Source: Halomarinibacterium sp034670265
GTDB lineage: Bacteria > Bacteroidota > Bacteroidia > Flavobacteriales > Flavobacteriaceae
Assembly (NCBI GenBank): GCA_034670265.1
Contig: JAXMNU010000001.1
Span: 186,001 to 250,000 of the forward strand
DNA length: 64,000 nucleotides
Direction: 5' to 3'
The notes beneath the pieces are model-generated. The model had not been told where the DNA came from. It made no database searches and saw only the letters and a list, made by a program, of their open reading frames with translations. Each line of letters opens with the position of its first letter. The stretch's first letter is position 1. The position numbers and the translations under genes were made by a program. This document shows positions 43,482 through 51,820 of the stretch, one piece after another.

Positions 43482-44507
43482 TTAGTTGTCTTTTAATTTT
43501 TTTTCAAAAGTATTAAAACGCTCGACAATTTTAGGAAGATTCTTAAAATGAACATAGCTTTTATTATAGTCTCCATAATTTAAGGCTGGAGATCCTTGAA
43601 CAACTTCGTTATCTTTTAAATTGCGACCAATACCACTTTGAGCTTGTATGCGGACATTATTTCCAATTACTAAATGCCCAACAATACCTACTTGCCCCCC
43701 AATCATACAGTTTTCACCAATCTTAGTGGAACCAGCAATACCTGTTTGAGCAGCAATAACGGTATTTTTACCAATTTCAACATTATGTGCAATTTGAATT
43801 TGATTATCCAATTTTACACCCCTTCTTAGGATGGTTGAACCTAAGGTCGCTCTATCAATGGTTGTACCAGCACCTATATCGACATAATCTTCAATAATAA
43901 CGTTTCCTGTTTGAGGTACTTTAATGTACTCTCCTTTTTCATTAGGTGAAAACCCAAATCCATCTGCACCAATGATAACGCCACTATGAATTACTGAATT
44001 ATTACCAATAATAGATTCAGAGTAAATTTTAGCTCCTGCAAAAACAACAACATTATCGCCTAAAGTGGTGTTATCACCAATATAAACGTTGGGATAAATC
44101 TTTACATTATCCCCTATTTTTACATTTTCACCTATATATGAAAATGCACCTATATATATATTGTCTCCATGGGTGACACTTTCAGAAATAAAAGCAGGCT
44201 TTTCAATTCCTGTTTTATTCATCTTTACTTGGTTGTAATATTCTAGTAATTTTGAAAAGGATTTATACGCATCCTCTACCCTAATTAAAGTAGTTTTAAT
44301 GGGGCTTTCTACAACAAACTCATTGTCTACAATTGTTATGGACGCTTCAGTTGTATATAAATAGGGTTTGTATTTAGGATTTGCCAAAAAAGTGAGGCTC
44401 CCCTGAGTTCCTTCTTCAATCTTTGCAAGTCTTGAAACCTCAATTTCTCCATCTCCCTCCACGGTTCCTTCTAAAATGCCTGCTATCTGGTTGGCTGTAA
44501 AGTTCAT
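43482..44507 (-). CDS. lpxD: UDP-3-O-acylglucosamine N-acyltransferase
   Basis: The 341-residue canonical LpxD catalyses the third step of lipid A synthesis. The N-domain contains ASITIVDNEF and is followed by hexapeptide repeats, GADGFGFSPNEKGEYIKVPQTG, the TIDRATLGST loop and catalytic His in NQIQIAHNVEIG. A C-terminal helix (FKNLPKIVERFNTFEKKLK) completes it. It begins the lipid A gene run with a promoter upstream. Confidence 0.95.
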   Translation of the reverse strand: MNFTANQIAGILEGTVEGDGEIEVSRLAKIEEGTQGSLTFLANPKYKPYLYTTEASITIVDNEFVVESPIKTTLIRVEDAYKSFSKLLEYYNQVKMNKTGIEKPAFISESVTHGDNIYIGAFSYIGENVKIGDNVKIYPNVYIGDNTTLGDNVVVFAGAKIYSESIIGNNSVIHSGVIIGADGFGFSPNEKGEYIKVPQTGNVIIEDYVDIGAGTTIDRATLGSTILRRGVKLDNQIQIAHNVEIGKNTVIAAQTGIAGSTKIGENCMIGGQVGIVGHLVIGNNVRIQAQSGIGRNLKDNEVVQGSPALNYGDYNKSYVHFKNLPKIVERFNTFEKKLKDN

Positions 44508-44524
44508 TTTTAGGTTTATGAGTG

Positions 44525-44532
44525 CAAATATA
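44525..44532 (-). promoter_or_regulatory. -7 box of lpxD promoter (TATATTTG)
   Basis: Minus-strand TATATTTG matches TAnnTTTG and ends 18 bp before the lpxD ATG, giving the lipid A genes a start independent of the HD gene. Confidence 0.55.
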
Positions 44533-44544
44533 AAAAAAGCAATG

Positions 44545-45771
44545 CTAATCTATCTTTGGATAACATAGATAATGTTTCACTACTGTTTTTGACAGTGCTT
44601 TAATATTTAATTGATCACTGGCTTTAGCCACATCTACTACTTTACCGTTCTTTTTAAGCAGATAAATATTTTCTTTATCCATACGGTATGCTTGGTTGGA
44701 TATTTCGCCAGTGAATACAAAATAAGATGCTTCTTCTTCCGAAAGGTTGTGCTTCTTTATCACCTGAATTCGTTTTTCGTTTATTTTCTCTTCAGAAAAA
44801 GGAACATATTTAATTTTTATTTTCAGAAGGTTTCTATGTAAAAGCATTGTAGAAATCTTCGACAATACTACATCTTTGTTGCTAGACCAAGTTTTTATCG
44901 CTGATAAAATATCTATATCATCTAACTTTGAAAATATCTTTAGCGTTTCAGCAGAAAAGTCTTCTTTTGAAATTCTTTTATTTAAAAAATAGGATAATGC
45001 TTCACTAGCTGGTAACGATTCTCCTTTTAAGGAAAGATACTTTGCTCTTTTCAGAAGACCTAAAAGCAATTGTTCTGCTACAAGAGATGTTTTATGAAGG
45101 TAGACTTGCCAATACATAAAACGTCTGGCCACAATAAATTTTTCAACTGAATAGATTCCCTTCTCTTCTACTACCAATTCATCATCATGCACATCCAGCA
45201 TGGCAATTAAACGTTGTGAGCTTACATTTCCTTCTGCTACTCCCGTGTAAAAACTATCACGTCGCAAATAATCAAGCCTATCCATATCCAATTGTCCAGA
45301 CACTAATTGATGCATAAACTTCCTGGGGCATTCATTTTTAAAAATGGCAATTGCACCGCTTAGTTTACCCTCAAACTCTTTATTTAGGGCATTCATAAAA
45401 ATAAGTGAAAGCTCTTCGTGACCAATACCTTCCACAATAGAATGCTCCATAGCATGTGAAAAAGGCCCATGTCCTATATCATGTAACAGGATAGCAATAT
45501 ATAAATCTTGTTCCTCTTCTTTGGATATTTCTACACCCTTGGATTTAAGAACTTGTACAGCACGTTGCATCAAAAACATAGCACCTAAAGCATGATGAAA
45601 ACGTGTGTGATGTGCTCCTGGATACACCAAGTAAGACATTCCCATTTGGGAGATTCTTCGAAGCCTTTGAAAAAAAGGGTGTTCTATGAGTTTAAAAACC
45701 AACTCACTTGGTATGGTTATAAATCCATACACAGGGTCATTCACGATTTTTAGTTTGGTAGTTCCTGTCAA
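44545..45771 (-). CDS. HD-domain phosphohydrolase
   Basis: The 408-residue protein has a dGTPase-like HD domain: FFQRLRRISQMGMSYLVYPGAHHTRFHHALG, LLHDIGHGPFSHAMEH (HD pair) and SGQLDMDRLDYLRRDSFYTG with the final Asp. The N-terminal DPVYGFITIP motif is typical of the YdhJ/SAMHD1-like bacterial group. Substrate unproven, perhaps deoxynucleotides. Its position just before lpxD is a recurring arrangement in this family of bacteria. Confidence 0.85.
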   Translation of the reverse strand: MTGTTKLKIVNDPVYGFITIPSELVFKLIEHPFFQRLRRISQMGMSYLVYPGAHHTRFHHALGAMFLMQRAVQVLKSKGVEISKEEEQDLYIAILLHDIGHGPFSHAMEHSIVEGIGHEELSLIFMNALNKEFEGKLSGAIAIFKNECPRKFMHQLVSGQLDMDRLDYLRRDSFYTGVAEGNVSSQRLIAMLDVHDDELVVEEKGIYSVEKFIVARRFMYWQVYLHKTSLVAEQLLLGLLKRAKYLSLKGESLPASEALSYFLNKRISKEDFSAETLKIFSKLDDIDILSAIKTWSSNKDVVLSKISTMLLHRNLLKIKIKYVPFSEEKINEKRIQVIKKHNLSEEEASYFVFTGEISNQAYRMDKENIYLLKKNGKVVDVAKASDQLNIKALSKTVVKHYLCYPKID

Positions 45772-45890
45772 ACTTTAACTTTAAATTAATAGTGCTACTT
45801 TTAGTATTGGAATACTACAAAGCTATTTTTGTTGTTATATACATAGCTGAACAAATTCAGTACTAAACAAAACTTCACAAATATACATAT

Positions 45891-47438
45891 ATGAGCGAGA
45901 TAAAAGTACTTTGGGTAGATGATGAAATTGACTTGTTAAAACCACACATTATATTTCTGGAAAATAGAAATTACAAAGTAACTACGGCTCAAAGTGGTTC
46001 GGAAGCTCTTGAAGAAATTCATAAAGACGATTTTGATATTATTTTCTTAGATGAAAATATGCCTGGTCTTACAGGACTGGAAACCCTTGCTGAGATAAAA
46101 GAGCAAAAAGATTCTATACCAGTTATAATGATTACCAAAAGTGAAGAAGAGTATATCATGGAGGAAGCTATTGGATCTAAAATAGCCGACTACCTCATAA
46201 AGCCAGTGAATCCGAATCAAATTCTGCTAAGCTTAAAAAAGAATTTGGACCATTCCAGACTTGTTTCTCAAAAGACAACTTCAAACTATCAACAAGAGTT
46301 TAGAAAGATTTCCATGGATATGTCTATGGTAAATTCCCCTAAGGAATGGGCAGACCTTTATCAAAAGTTAGTGTATTGGGAACTGGAGCTTGAAGAAATT
46401 GAAGACAACAGTATGGTAGAAATACTGGAAAGCCAAAAAACAGAGGCTAATATTCAGTTTTGTAAGTTTATTGAAAAAAATTATGCCTCCTGGTTCGACG
46501 GAAGTGACGAAGCTCCTATAATGTCGCATACACTTTTTAGAGAAAAGATAATGCCAGAAATTAAAAACACACCTACTTTACTAGTTGTTGTGGATAATTT
46601 AAGGTATGATCAATGGAAAGCGTTTGAACCTATGCTCTCTAGTTTTTACAAAAAAACAAACGAAGAAATTTTTTACAGTATTTTACCCACTGCCACCCAG
46701 TATGCTCGAAACGCTATATTTTCTGGTTTAATGCCAAGTGATATGGAGAAATTATATCCTAATTTTTGGCTTAATGACACAGACGACGGTGGAAAAAATT
46801 TATACGAAGAAGATTTTCTTAAAGCTCAGTTGAAAAGACTCGGCGTCAATCTAAATTGGAGTTATCATAAAATATCCAGTTTGCGACAAGGAAAAAAACT
46901 ATCTGACAATTTTAAATCTCATAAAAATGAAGATCTCACAGTTGTAGTATACAACTTTGTGGATATGCTTTCTCACGCCAAAACCGAGATGGAAGTAATA
47001 AAAGAATTGGCATCCACAGATAAATCGTATCGTTCGTTAACAAAAAGCTGGTTTAGAAATTCCCCCTTAATGGAGATAATTCAACAAGCGGCTCAATCTG
47101 GTTTTAAACTTATTATCACTACAGATCACGGAACTATAAACGTGAAAAATCCTTCAAAAGTAATTGGAGATAAAAACACAAGTTTAAATTTAAGGTATAA
47201 AACAGGAAGAAGCCTTTCTTACGAAGATAAAGACGTATTAGCGGTAAAGGATCCAAAGACAGTGCACCTACCTACTATAAATATGAGTAGCTCCTTTATA
47301 TTTGCAAAAGGAGATTTGTTTTTTGCATACCCAAACAATTACAATCACTACGTAAGTTATTTTCGAAATACCTACCAACATGGAGGTGTTTCGTTAGAGG
47401 AAATGCTCATTCCCTTCTCAACTTTGATTCCTAAATAA
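45891..47438 (+). CDS. porX: PorX, PglZ-domain response regulator of T9SS
   Basis: The 515-residue protein has a receiver domain (1-120) with VDDE at 9-12, phosphoacceptor Asp54 in FLDENMPG and Lys in YLIKPVN. A helical linker joins it to a C-terminal PglZ/alkaline-phosphatase-like domain (about 200-515) with VVVDNLRYDQW, SGLMPSD and ITTDHGT metal-site motifs. PorX regulates T9SS genes with PorY and a PorX-bound sigma factor in Porphyromonas. porY is not in the window. Confidence 0.92.
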   Translation: MSEIKVLWVDDEIDLLKPHIIFLENRNYKVTTAQSGSEALEEIHKDDFDIIFLDENMPGLTGLETLAEIKEQKDSIPVIMITKSEEEYIMEEAIGSKIADYLIKPVNPNQILLSLKKNLDHSRLVSQKTTSNYQQEFRKISMDMSMVNSPKEWADLYQKLVYWELELEEIEDNSMVEILESQKTEANIQFCKFIEKNYASWFDGSDEAPIMSHTLFREKIMPEIKNTPTLLVVVDNLRYDQWKAFEPMLSSFYKKTNEEIFYSILPTATQYARNAIFSGLMPSDMEKLYPNFWLNDTDDGGKNLYEEDFLKAQLKRLGVNLNWSYHKISSLRQGKKLSDNFKSHKNEDLTVVVYNFVDMLSHAKTEMEVIKELASTDKSYRSLTKSWFRNSPLMEIIQQAAQSGFKLIITTDHGTINVKNPSKVIGDKNTSLNLRYKTGRSLSYEDKDVLAVKDPKTVHLPTINMSSSFIFAKGDLFFAYPNNYNHYVSYFRNTYQHGGVSLEEMLIPFSTLIPK

Positions 47439-47508
47439 TTATTTTGTAGGAATTTACATATAATCTTACTTTTTATCCGATTTTATGTACTATAATCGAA
47501 AATAATTC

Positions 47509-47516
47509 TATATTTG
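47509..47516 (+). promoter_or_regulatory. -7 box of tsaE promoter (TATATTTG)
   Basis: TATATTTG matches TAnnTTTG and ends 16 bp before the tsaE ATG, in the 94 bp gap after porX. Confidence 0.55.
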
Positions 47517-47532
47517 TTTCAGCCCTTGAATC

Positions 47533-47949
47533 ATGAAACGTACATACACACTTGCAGAATTATCAGACATTGCTAGTATGATTCTTGAAACTGTAACTTC
47601 CAAGACACTATTACTTTATGGTGAAATGGGGGTTGGCAAAACAACTTTGGTGAAAGAGTTAGCGCTAAAGCTAGGTGTTAAAGAATCTATTAGCAGCCCT
47701 ACTTTTTCCATAGTTAATGAATATATGTTGCCAGAGGATAAATTGTATCATTTTGACTTTTATAGAATAAATGATGACATTGAAATATTAGATATTGGTA
47801 TTGAAGATTATTTTGAATCAGATCATTGGAAATTGATTGAATGGCCAGAAAAGGTGAGTGATAGTCTTATGCCACAAAATAGAACAATAGTAAAATTGAC
47901 CAAAAATAAAAACGGAAGCAGAACATTACACATAGTGCCAATGAACTAA
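47533..47949 (+). CDS. tsaE: tRNA t6A37 synthesis ATPase TsaE
   Basis: TsaE drives the TsaBD complex that makes threonylcarbamoyl-A37 in tRNA. The 138-residue protein has Walker A GEMGVGKTTLVKEL, SSPTFSIVNEY (switch I), HFDFYRI and the C-terminal LIEWPEKV motif, all characteristic. tsaB and tsaD are not in the window. Confidence 0.94.
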   Translation: MKRTYTLAELSDIASMILETVTSKTLLLYGEMGVGKTTLVKELALKLGVKESISSPTFSIVNEYMLPEDKLYHFDFYRINDDIEILDIGIEDYFESDHWKLIEWPEKVSDSLMPQNRTIVKLTKNKNGSRTLHIVPMN

Positions 47950-47984
47950 ACAACGAGCGTACGAAACTAAATAGTTATGAAAAT

Positions 47985-48013
47985 ATACTTATCTTATTAT
48001 AAGATTAGTGTAT
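47985..48013. repeat. imperfect palindrome after tsaE
   Basis: ATAC-TT-ATCTTAT and its near-complement on the right (ATAAGAT, then GTAT) form an AT-rich 29 bp palindrome. There is no T-run, so it is not a typical terminator; an operator or weak hairpin is possible. The rest of the 47950-48123 gap is AT-rich, with one promoter box. Confidence 0.3.
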
Positions 48014-48084
48014 GAATATTTCACAATAGGGTAAACTATACAAAATACCACTAAACTATTTGAAATACTTGTTTTTTTTCGTGA

Positions 48085-48092
48085 TAGGTTTG
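48085..48092 (+). promoter_or_regulatory. -7 box (TAGGTTTG) upstream of small lipoprotein
   Basis: TAGGTTTG matches TAnnTTTG, with a TTG (48060-48062) 22 nt upstream that can serve as -33. It is 31 bp before the ATG at 48124. Confidence 0.55.
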
Positions 48093-48123
48093 TAATATAA
48101 ACCTCACAAAAAAACCTAGTATT

Positions 48124-48258
48124 ATGAAACTTAAGTACTATTTAATCGTTGCAATGTTTGGAGCCGCACTATTTGTGTCTTGTACTCCTGAAAGCGTAAA
48201 TGATGGACAAACCGACCAACAAGTCGATAAAACACTTAAACCACTCCAGAACGGCTAG
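48124..48258 (+). CDS. small lipoprotein, 44 aa
   Basis: MKLKYYLIVAMFGAALFVSC carries a clear lipobox with Cys20, then a 24-residue acidic mature peptide (TPESVNDGQTDQQ...KPLQNG). Start, promoter box and A-rich leader are all in place. The last 59 bp overlap the next gene in another frame. I recall similar tiny lipoproteins with TPESV after the Cys in other flavobacteria before an alanine-dehydrogenase gene. Function unknown. Confidence 0.7.
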   Translation: MKLKYYLIVAMFGAALFVSCTPESVNDGQTDQQVDKTLKPLQNG

Positions 48259-48730
48259 TAAATCATTAGCTTATGGAGGGATTATCGTTTTATTAATTGC
48301 GGTATCTCCATTTTTATTTTATTCTTATAAAAGTTTCCCAGAATCTCAAGTCTGGGAGACTTCTCTATTTTCCCTAAAGACCTCTTTTCCAGATTGGTAT
48401 TCGTTTGCTTGGTACTTTACTGGAAAGGCCATACCCTTATATCTGCTACTTCTTTGGTTTTTTACTTGTCGCGATTGGTGGCACTGGATTATTCTTGTTC
48501 CTATTGCCATGTATGCCTTCCAATTATGGGGAGTAATCAACGAAAGTAACAATCTAGACGAATTAGAATTATATTACTTAGTACCACTAATGCTATTCTT
48601 AGTTCCAGCGGTCTATTTAATTAGAGCAAAGCTATTTAATAAAGTTAGGGGCAATGACTTAAAGTCTTTTGAAGAAGAGTTAAGTTCCCAAAAAACCTTC
48701 TGGCAGCAAATCAAAGATTTATTCCAATAA
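48200..48730 (+). CDS. four-helix membrane protein of unknown function
   Basis: The 176-residue protein has about four transmembrane helices (SLAYGGIIVLLIAVSPFLFY, IPLYLLLLWFFTC, WWHWIILVPIAMYAFQLWG, LYYLVPLMLFLVPAVYLI) and a soluble helical C-terminus (SFEEELSSQKTFWQQIKDLF). The only ATG start (48200, MMDKPTNKS) lies inside the small lipoprotein gene, so translation is probably coupled. No family recognised; lies 58 bp before the Ald-like gene. Confidence 0.68.
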   Translation: MMDKPTNKSIKHLNHSRTASKSLAYGGIIVLLIAVSPFLFYSYKSFPESQVWETSLFSLKTSFPDWYSFAWYFTGKAIPLYLLLLWFFTCRDWWHWIILVPIAMYAFQLWGVINESNNLDELELYYLVPLMLFLVPAVYLIRAKLFNKVRGNDLKSFEEELSSQKTFWQQIKDLFQ

Positions 48731-48788
48731 ATCACATTCTATTTTTTAAAATTTATTAGTAACTTGGCGTAAGCAATACGTCTATACT

Positions 48789-49988
48789 ATGTCAAGCTCC
48801 ACTTCCCCATTTACCAAAGCACAGCTCATCCCGCAGGAAGAAACTTTGGAGATTACCCGAAATAAAACGGAATTGTATATAGGCATCCCCAAAGAGACGC
48901 ACTTTCAAGAAAAACGTATTTGCCTTACCCCAGATGCCGTGGCAGCTATTGTGGGACAGGGAAATAAAGTACTCATGGAAAAAGGAGCTGGGGATGAAGC
49001 CGGTTTTCCAGATTCAGATTACAATGAAGCGGGGGCACAACTCACTCACGATACCGAAAAAGTATTTGGCTGCCCTATCATTTTAAAGGTGGAACCCCCT
49101 ACTTTAGAGGAAATTAAATGGATTCAGCCCAAAACATTATTAATTTCTGCATTACAACTTAAAACTCAAAAGAAAGAATATTTTGAACAATTAGCCAAAA
49201 AAAAGGTCACTGCACTGGCCTTTGAATTTATAAAAGACGAAGATGGCACCTACCCTGCTGTCAAGGCTTTAAGTGAGCTAGCAGGTACTGCCTCAGTCTT
49301 AATTGCTGCCGAATTGATGGCGTATGGTAACAATAGTAATGGTCTTTTATTCGGAAATATTAGTGGCGTTCCTCCCTTAGAAGTTGTTATTATTGGCGCA
49401 GGAACGGTAGGACAGTTTGCTGCGAGATCTGCCATAGGATTAGGCGCTAGCGTTAAGGTTTTTGATAGTTCTATTCCAAGGCTTAGAAATTTACAACTCG
49501 TAGTAGGTCAATCCATTTTTACGTGTACACTGCAACCCAAATATCTTTTAAAAGCATTGCGAAGATGCGATGTGGCTATTGGAGCGCTTCGCGGAAGTAA
49601 TCGATCTCCTGTTGTCGTTACCGAAACGATGGTCGAAAACATGAAAAAAGGTGCCGTAATAATTGATGTGAGTATCGATATGGGTGGCTGCTTTGAAACG
49701 TCCGAAATGACATCTCATGATAAACCTACTCATGTAAAACACGGTGTGATTCATTACGGTGTACCTAATATTCCAGCAAAATATCCAAAAACGGCGTCCA
49801 TTGCCATTAGTAATATTTTTACACCATACCTTTTTGATATAGCCGAGTCCGGCGGCATTGAAAATGCACTTCGTTTTGATAATGGTTTAAAAAATGGATT
49901 GTATTTTTACCGCGGTATTTTAACCAATCAAACGGTTGGTAATTGGTTTAGTATGCCACATAGCGATATTAATCTTCTAATTTTTTAG
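48789..49988 (+). CDS. alanine dehydrogenase-like protein
   Basis: The 399-residue protein has the AlaDh/PNT fold: IGIPKETHFQEKRICLTP (Arg43 equivalent of the pyruvate-binding Arg), ILKVEPP (Lys100), nucleotide motif VVIIGAGTVGQFAARSAIG and VDVSIDMGGCFETS (catalytic Asp). The position of the catalytic His in Bacillus Ald (YLHLA) reads SALQLK here, with Gln123. It may therefore be a divergent or altered-activity member. It has a 30-residue N-terminal extension. Confidence 0.82.
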   Translation: MSSSTSPFTKAQLIPQEETLEITRNKTELYIGIPKETHFQEKRICLTPDAVAAIVGQGNKVLMEKGAGDEAGFPDSDYNEAGAQLTHDTEKVFGCPIILKVEPPTLEEIKWIQPKTLLISALQLKTQKKEYFEQLAKKKVTALAFEFIKDEDGTYPAVKALSELAGTASVLIAAELMAYGNNSNGLLFGNISGVPPLEVVIIGAGTVGQFAARSAIGLGASVKVFDSSIPRLRNLQLVVGQSIFTCTLQPKYLLKALRRCDVAIGALRGSNRSPVVVTETMVENMKKGAVIIDVSIDMGGCFETSEMTSHDKPTHVKHGVIHYGVPNIPAKYPKTASIAISNIFTPYLFDIAESGGIENALRFDNGLKNGLYFYRGILTNQTVGNWFSMPHSDINLLIF

Positions 49989-49990
49989 CA

Positions 49991-50362
49991 TTGAGTCTTT
50001 TTAAACGATTTCTTTATTACTTTGGAGGATTCTCCATCGGGTTGGTCATTTTATTTTTCTTTTTAGGCGGAAAAAAGGCGTCTTGCGACTATGGCCCAAA
50101 TGCACGTACCCTTAAAAATATAAGATCTAAAAATAGAGTTATAAGCCCCGAAGTACTAGCGCAGCTTAAAACTAAAGGTCTTGATACTTCCTCAATATCC
50201 AAAATACTAAGGGAGGGTGATGTAGTATTTTCTGAAAGTAATACAGAGTTAGATTCTTGTAAGGTTTATGTGGTTGAAGGAGAAATAGACCATAGCACTA
50301 TTAAGTTAACCATTGAAAACTGTGAAAAAAGAGCTACAGTGAATGGTATGACCACGCAATAG
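49991..50362 (+). CDS. DUF4258 domain membrane-anchored protein
   Basis: The 123-residue protein has one N-terminal transmembrane helix (FLYYFGGFSIGLVILFFFLGG) and a DUF4258-like domain with GDVVFSESNTE and KVYVVEG. The start is TTG at 49991, 2 bp after the Ald stop; no in-frame ATG precedes the helix. The close spacing indicates co-transcription with the Ald-like gene. Function unknown. Confidence 0.72.
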   Translation: MSLFKRFLYYFGGFSIGLVILFFFLGGKKASCDYGPNARTLKNIRSKNRVISPEVLAQLKTKGLDTSSISKILREGDVVFSESNTELDSCKVYVVEGEIDHSTIKLTIENCEKRATVNGMTTQ

Positions 50363-50398
50363 AAATTTTTTACATTTATTACGTATAAAACTTTTAAT

Positions 50399-51751
50399 AT
50401 GATTCGGTTTCTAGTATTAATCTTATTTGCACTATCAATTTCGGTAAATGCACAAACTTTTGGTCCACAACAAATTATTGATATGGAACCAAGTTCGGTA
50501 CGTATGGTCCGTAGTGCAGACATTGATGGGGATGGAGACTTGGATATTGCTATAGCTGCTTTTGACCATATTGCCTGGTATAAAAACCTAGACGGACAAG
50601 GCACTTTTGGACCGCCCATAGCCATACAGGAAGGAATGGGCCAAAGTTTTAATATTGCCTTTGCAAGGGTCGACAACAATAACACTATAGATATTGTGGT
50701 GAGTTTTTTTGATGAAGGAAAACTGGCATGGTATCCCAATCTAGGGAGTACCTTTGGGAGCATGCAACTTATTGGAAGTGCTATTGGAGCTGCAGGAGTC
50801 AGTATGAACGATCTAGATAATGATGGTGATAATGATGTGGTATTTGGCATCTCTAACAATAATGGACTTTATTGGTTTAAAAACGAAGATGGTAATGGCA
50901 ATTTTGGTAGCCCAATCCCTATAGACATCAACATCCAAAATGCCCGAACACAGGCCGTGGGAGATATTGACGGGGATGGAGATCTGGATGTGTTAACCAA
51001 TTCTTCTGGTAGTGTTTCTGTGTCTTGGTACGAAAATATTGATGGTCAAGGGACTTTTGGTAGTCAAACGCCTATTGAGAGTGATGGTTTTTATGAAAAT
51101 TTTCTTTATTTATATGATATTGATGTAGATGGTGACCTTGACATTCTTTCAGAAAAAGGCGATTTAATTATCTGGAGAGAAAACTTGGATGGTCAAGGTA
51201 ATTATGCATCATTTACAATTATTAACGACGAGAACATTAATCCATCGGATGCTTCTTTTAATGATATTGACAAGGATGGTAATAATGATATTTTAGCATC
51301 TTTTTCCACAAGTAATACTATCACTTGGCAAAAAAACCTAGACGGTACGGGTACTTTTGGTACACAGGAAATTATAGATGCTACATTACAACGCCCAAGA
51401 ACATTACATCTTGCAGACCTAGATAACGATGGAGATTTAGACCTATTATCTGCCGCTCTTACTGTAGATAATCAAGAACTTGTTTGGTACGAAAACCTCA
51501 CTATTTTGGCGACACCAGATTTTGAGGGCTTAGACATTATAGTATACCCCAATCCCGTAATAGACATCTTAAAAATAGAAAGCCTAACGCCCATTACAAA
51601 AGTGGTTTTCTATGATATGATAGGGCGCAAAATACAAGAGGATTCAAAAAACTTTACCGAAATTTCTTTAGCAAACATTCCTAGTGGTCTATTGTTTGTA
51701 GAAGTAATTACTACTAATGGGAAAATGATAAAAAAGCTTTTAAAAAGATAG
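50399..51751 (+). CDS. VCBS/FG-GAP repeat protein with T9SS sorting domain
   Basis: The 450-residue secreted protein has a signal peptide (ending SVNAQT) and about six to seven FG-GAP/VCBS blades, each with a calcium loop D-x-D-x-DGDxD (ADIDGDGDLDIAI, NDLDNDGDNDVVF, GDIDGDGDLDVLT, ADLDNDGDLDLLS) followed by WYKNLDGQGTFG. The C-terminus (VYPNPVIDILKIE, FYDMIGRKI, GLLFVEV) is a type A T9SS sorting domain. Probable surface beta-propeller adhesin. Confidence 0.88.
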   Translation: MIRFLVLILFALSISVNAQTFGPQQIIDMEPSSVRMVRSADIDGDGDLDIAIAAFDHIAWYKNLDGQGTFGPPIAIQEGMGQSFNIAFARVDNNNTIDIVVSFFDEGKLAWYPNLGSTFGSMQLIGSAIGAAGVSMNDLDNDGDNDVVFGISNNNGLYWFKNEDGNGNFGSPIPIDINIQNARTQAVGDIDGDGDLDVLTNSSGSVSVSWYENIDGQGTFGSQTPIESDGFYENFLYLYDIDVDGDLDILSEKGDLIIWRENLDGQGNYASFTIINDENINPSDASFNDIDKDGNNDILASFSTSNTITWQKNLDGTGTFGTQEIIDATLQRPRTLHLADLDNDGDLDLLSAALTVDNQELVWYENLTILATPDFEGLDIIVYPNPVIDILKIESLTPITKVVFYDMIGRKIQEDSKNFTEISLANIPSGLLFVEVITTNGKMIKKLLKR

Positions 51752-51820
51752 CTAGTACTTACAATTGTTTCACTCCTATTATTTTGTAATTTTAGCAACA
51801 AAGCATAATTACTAAATATT

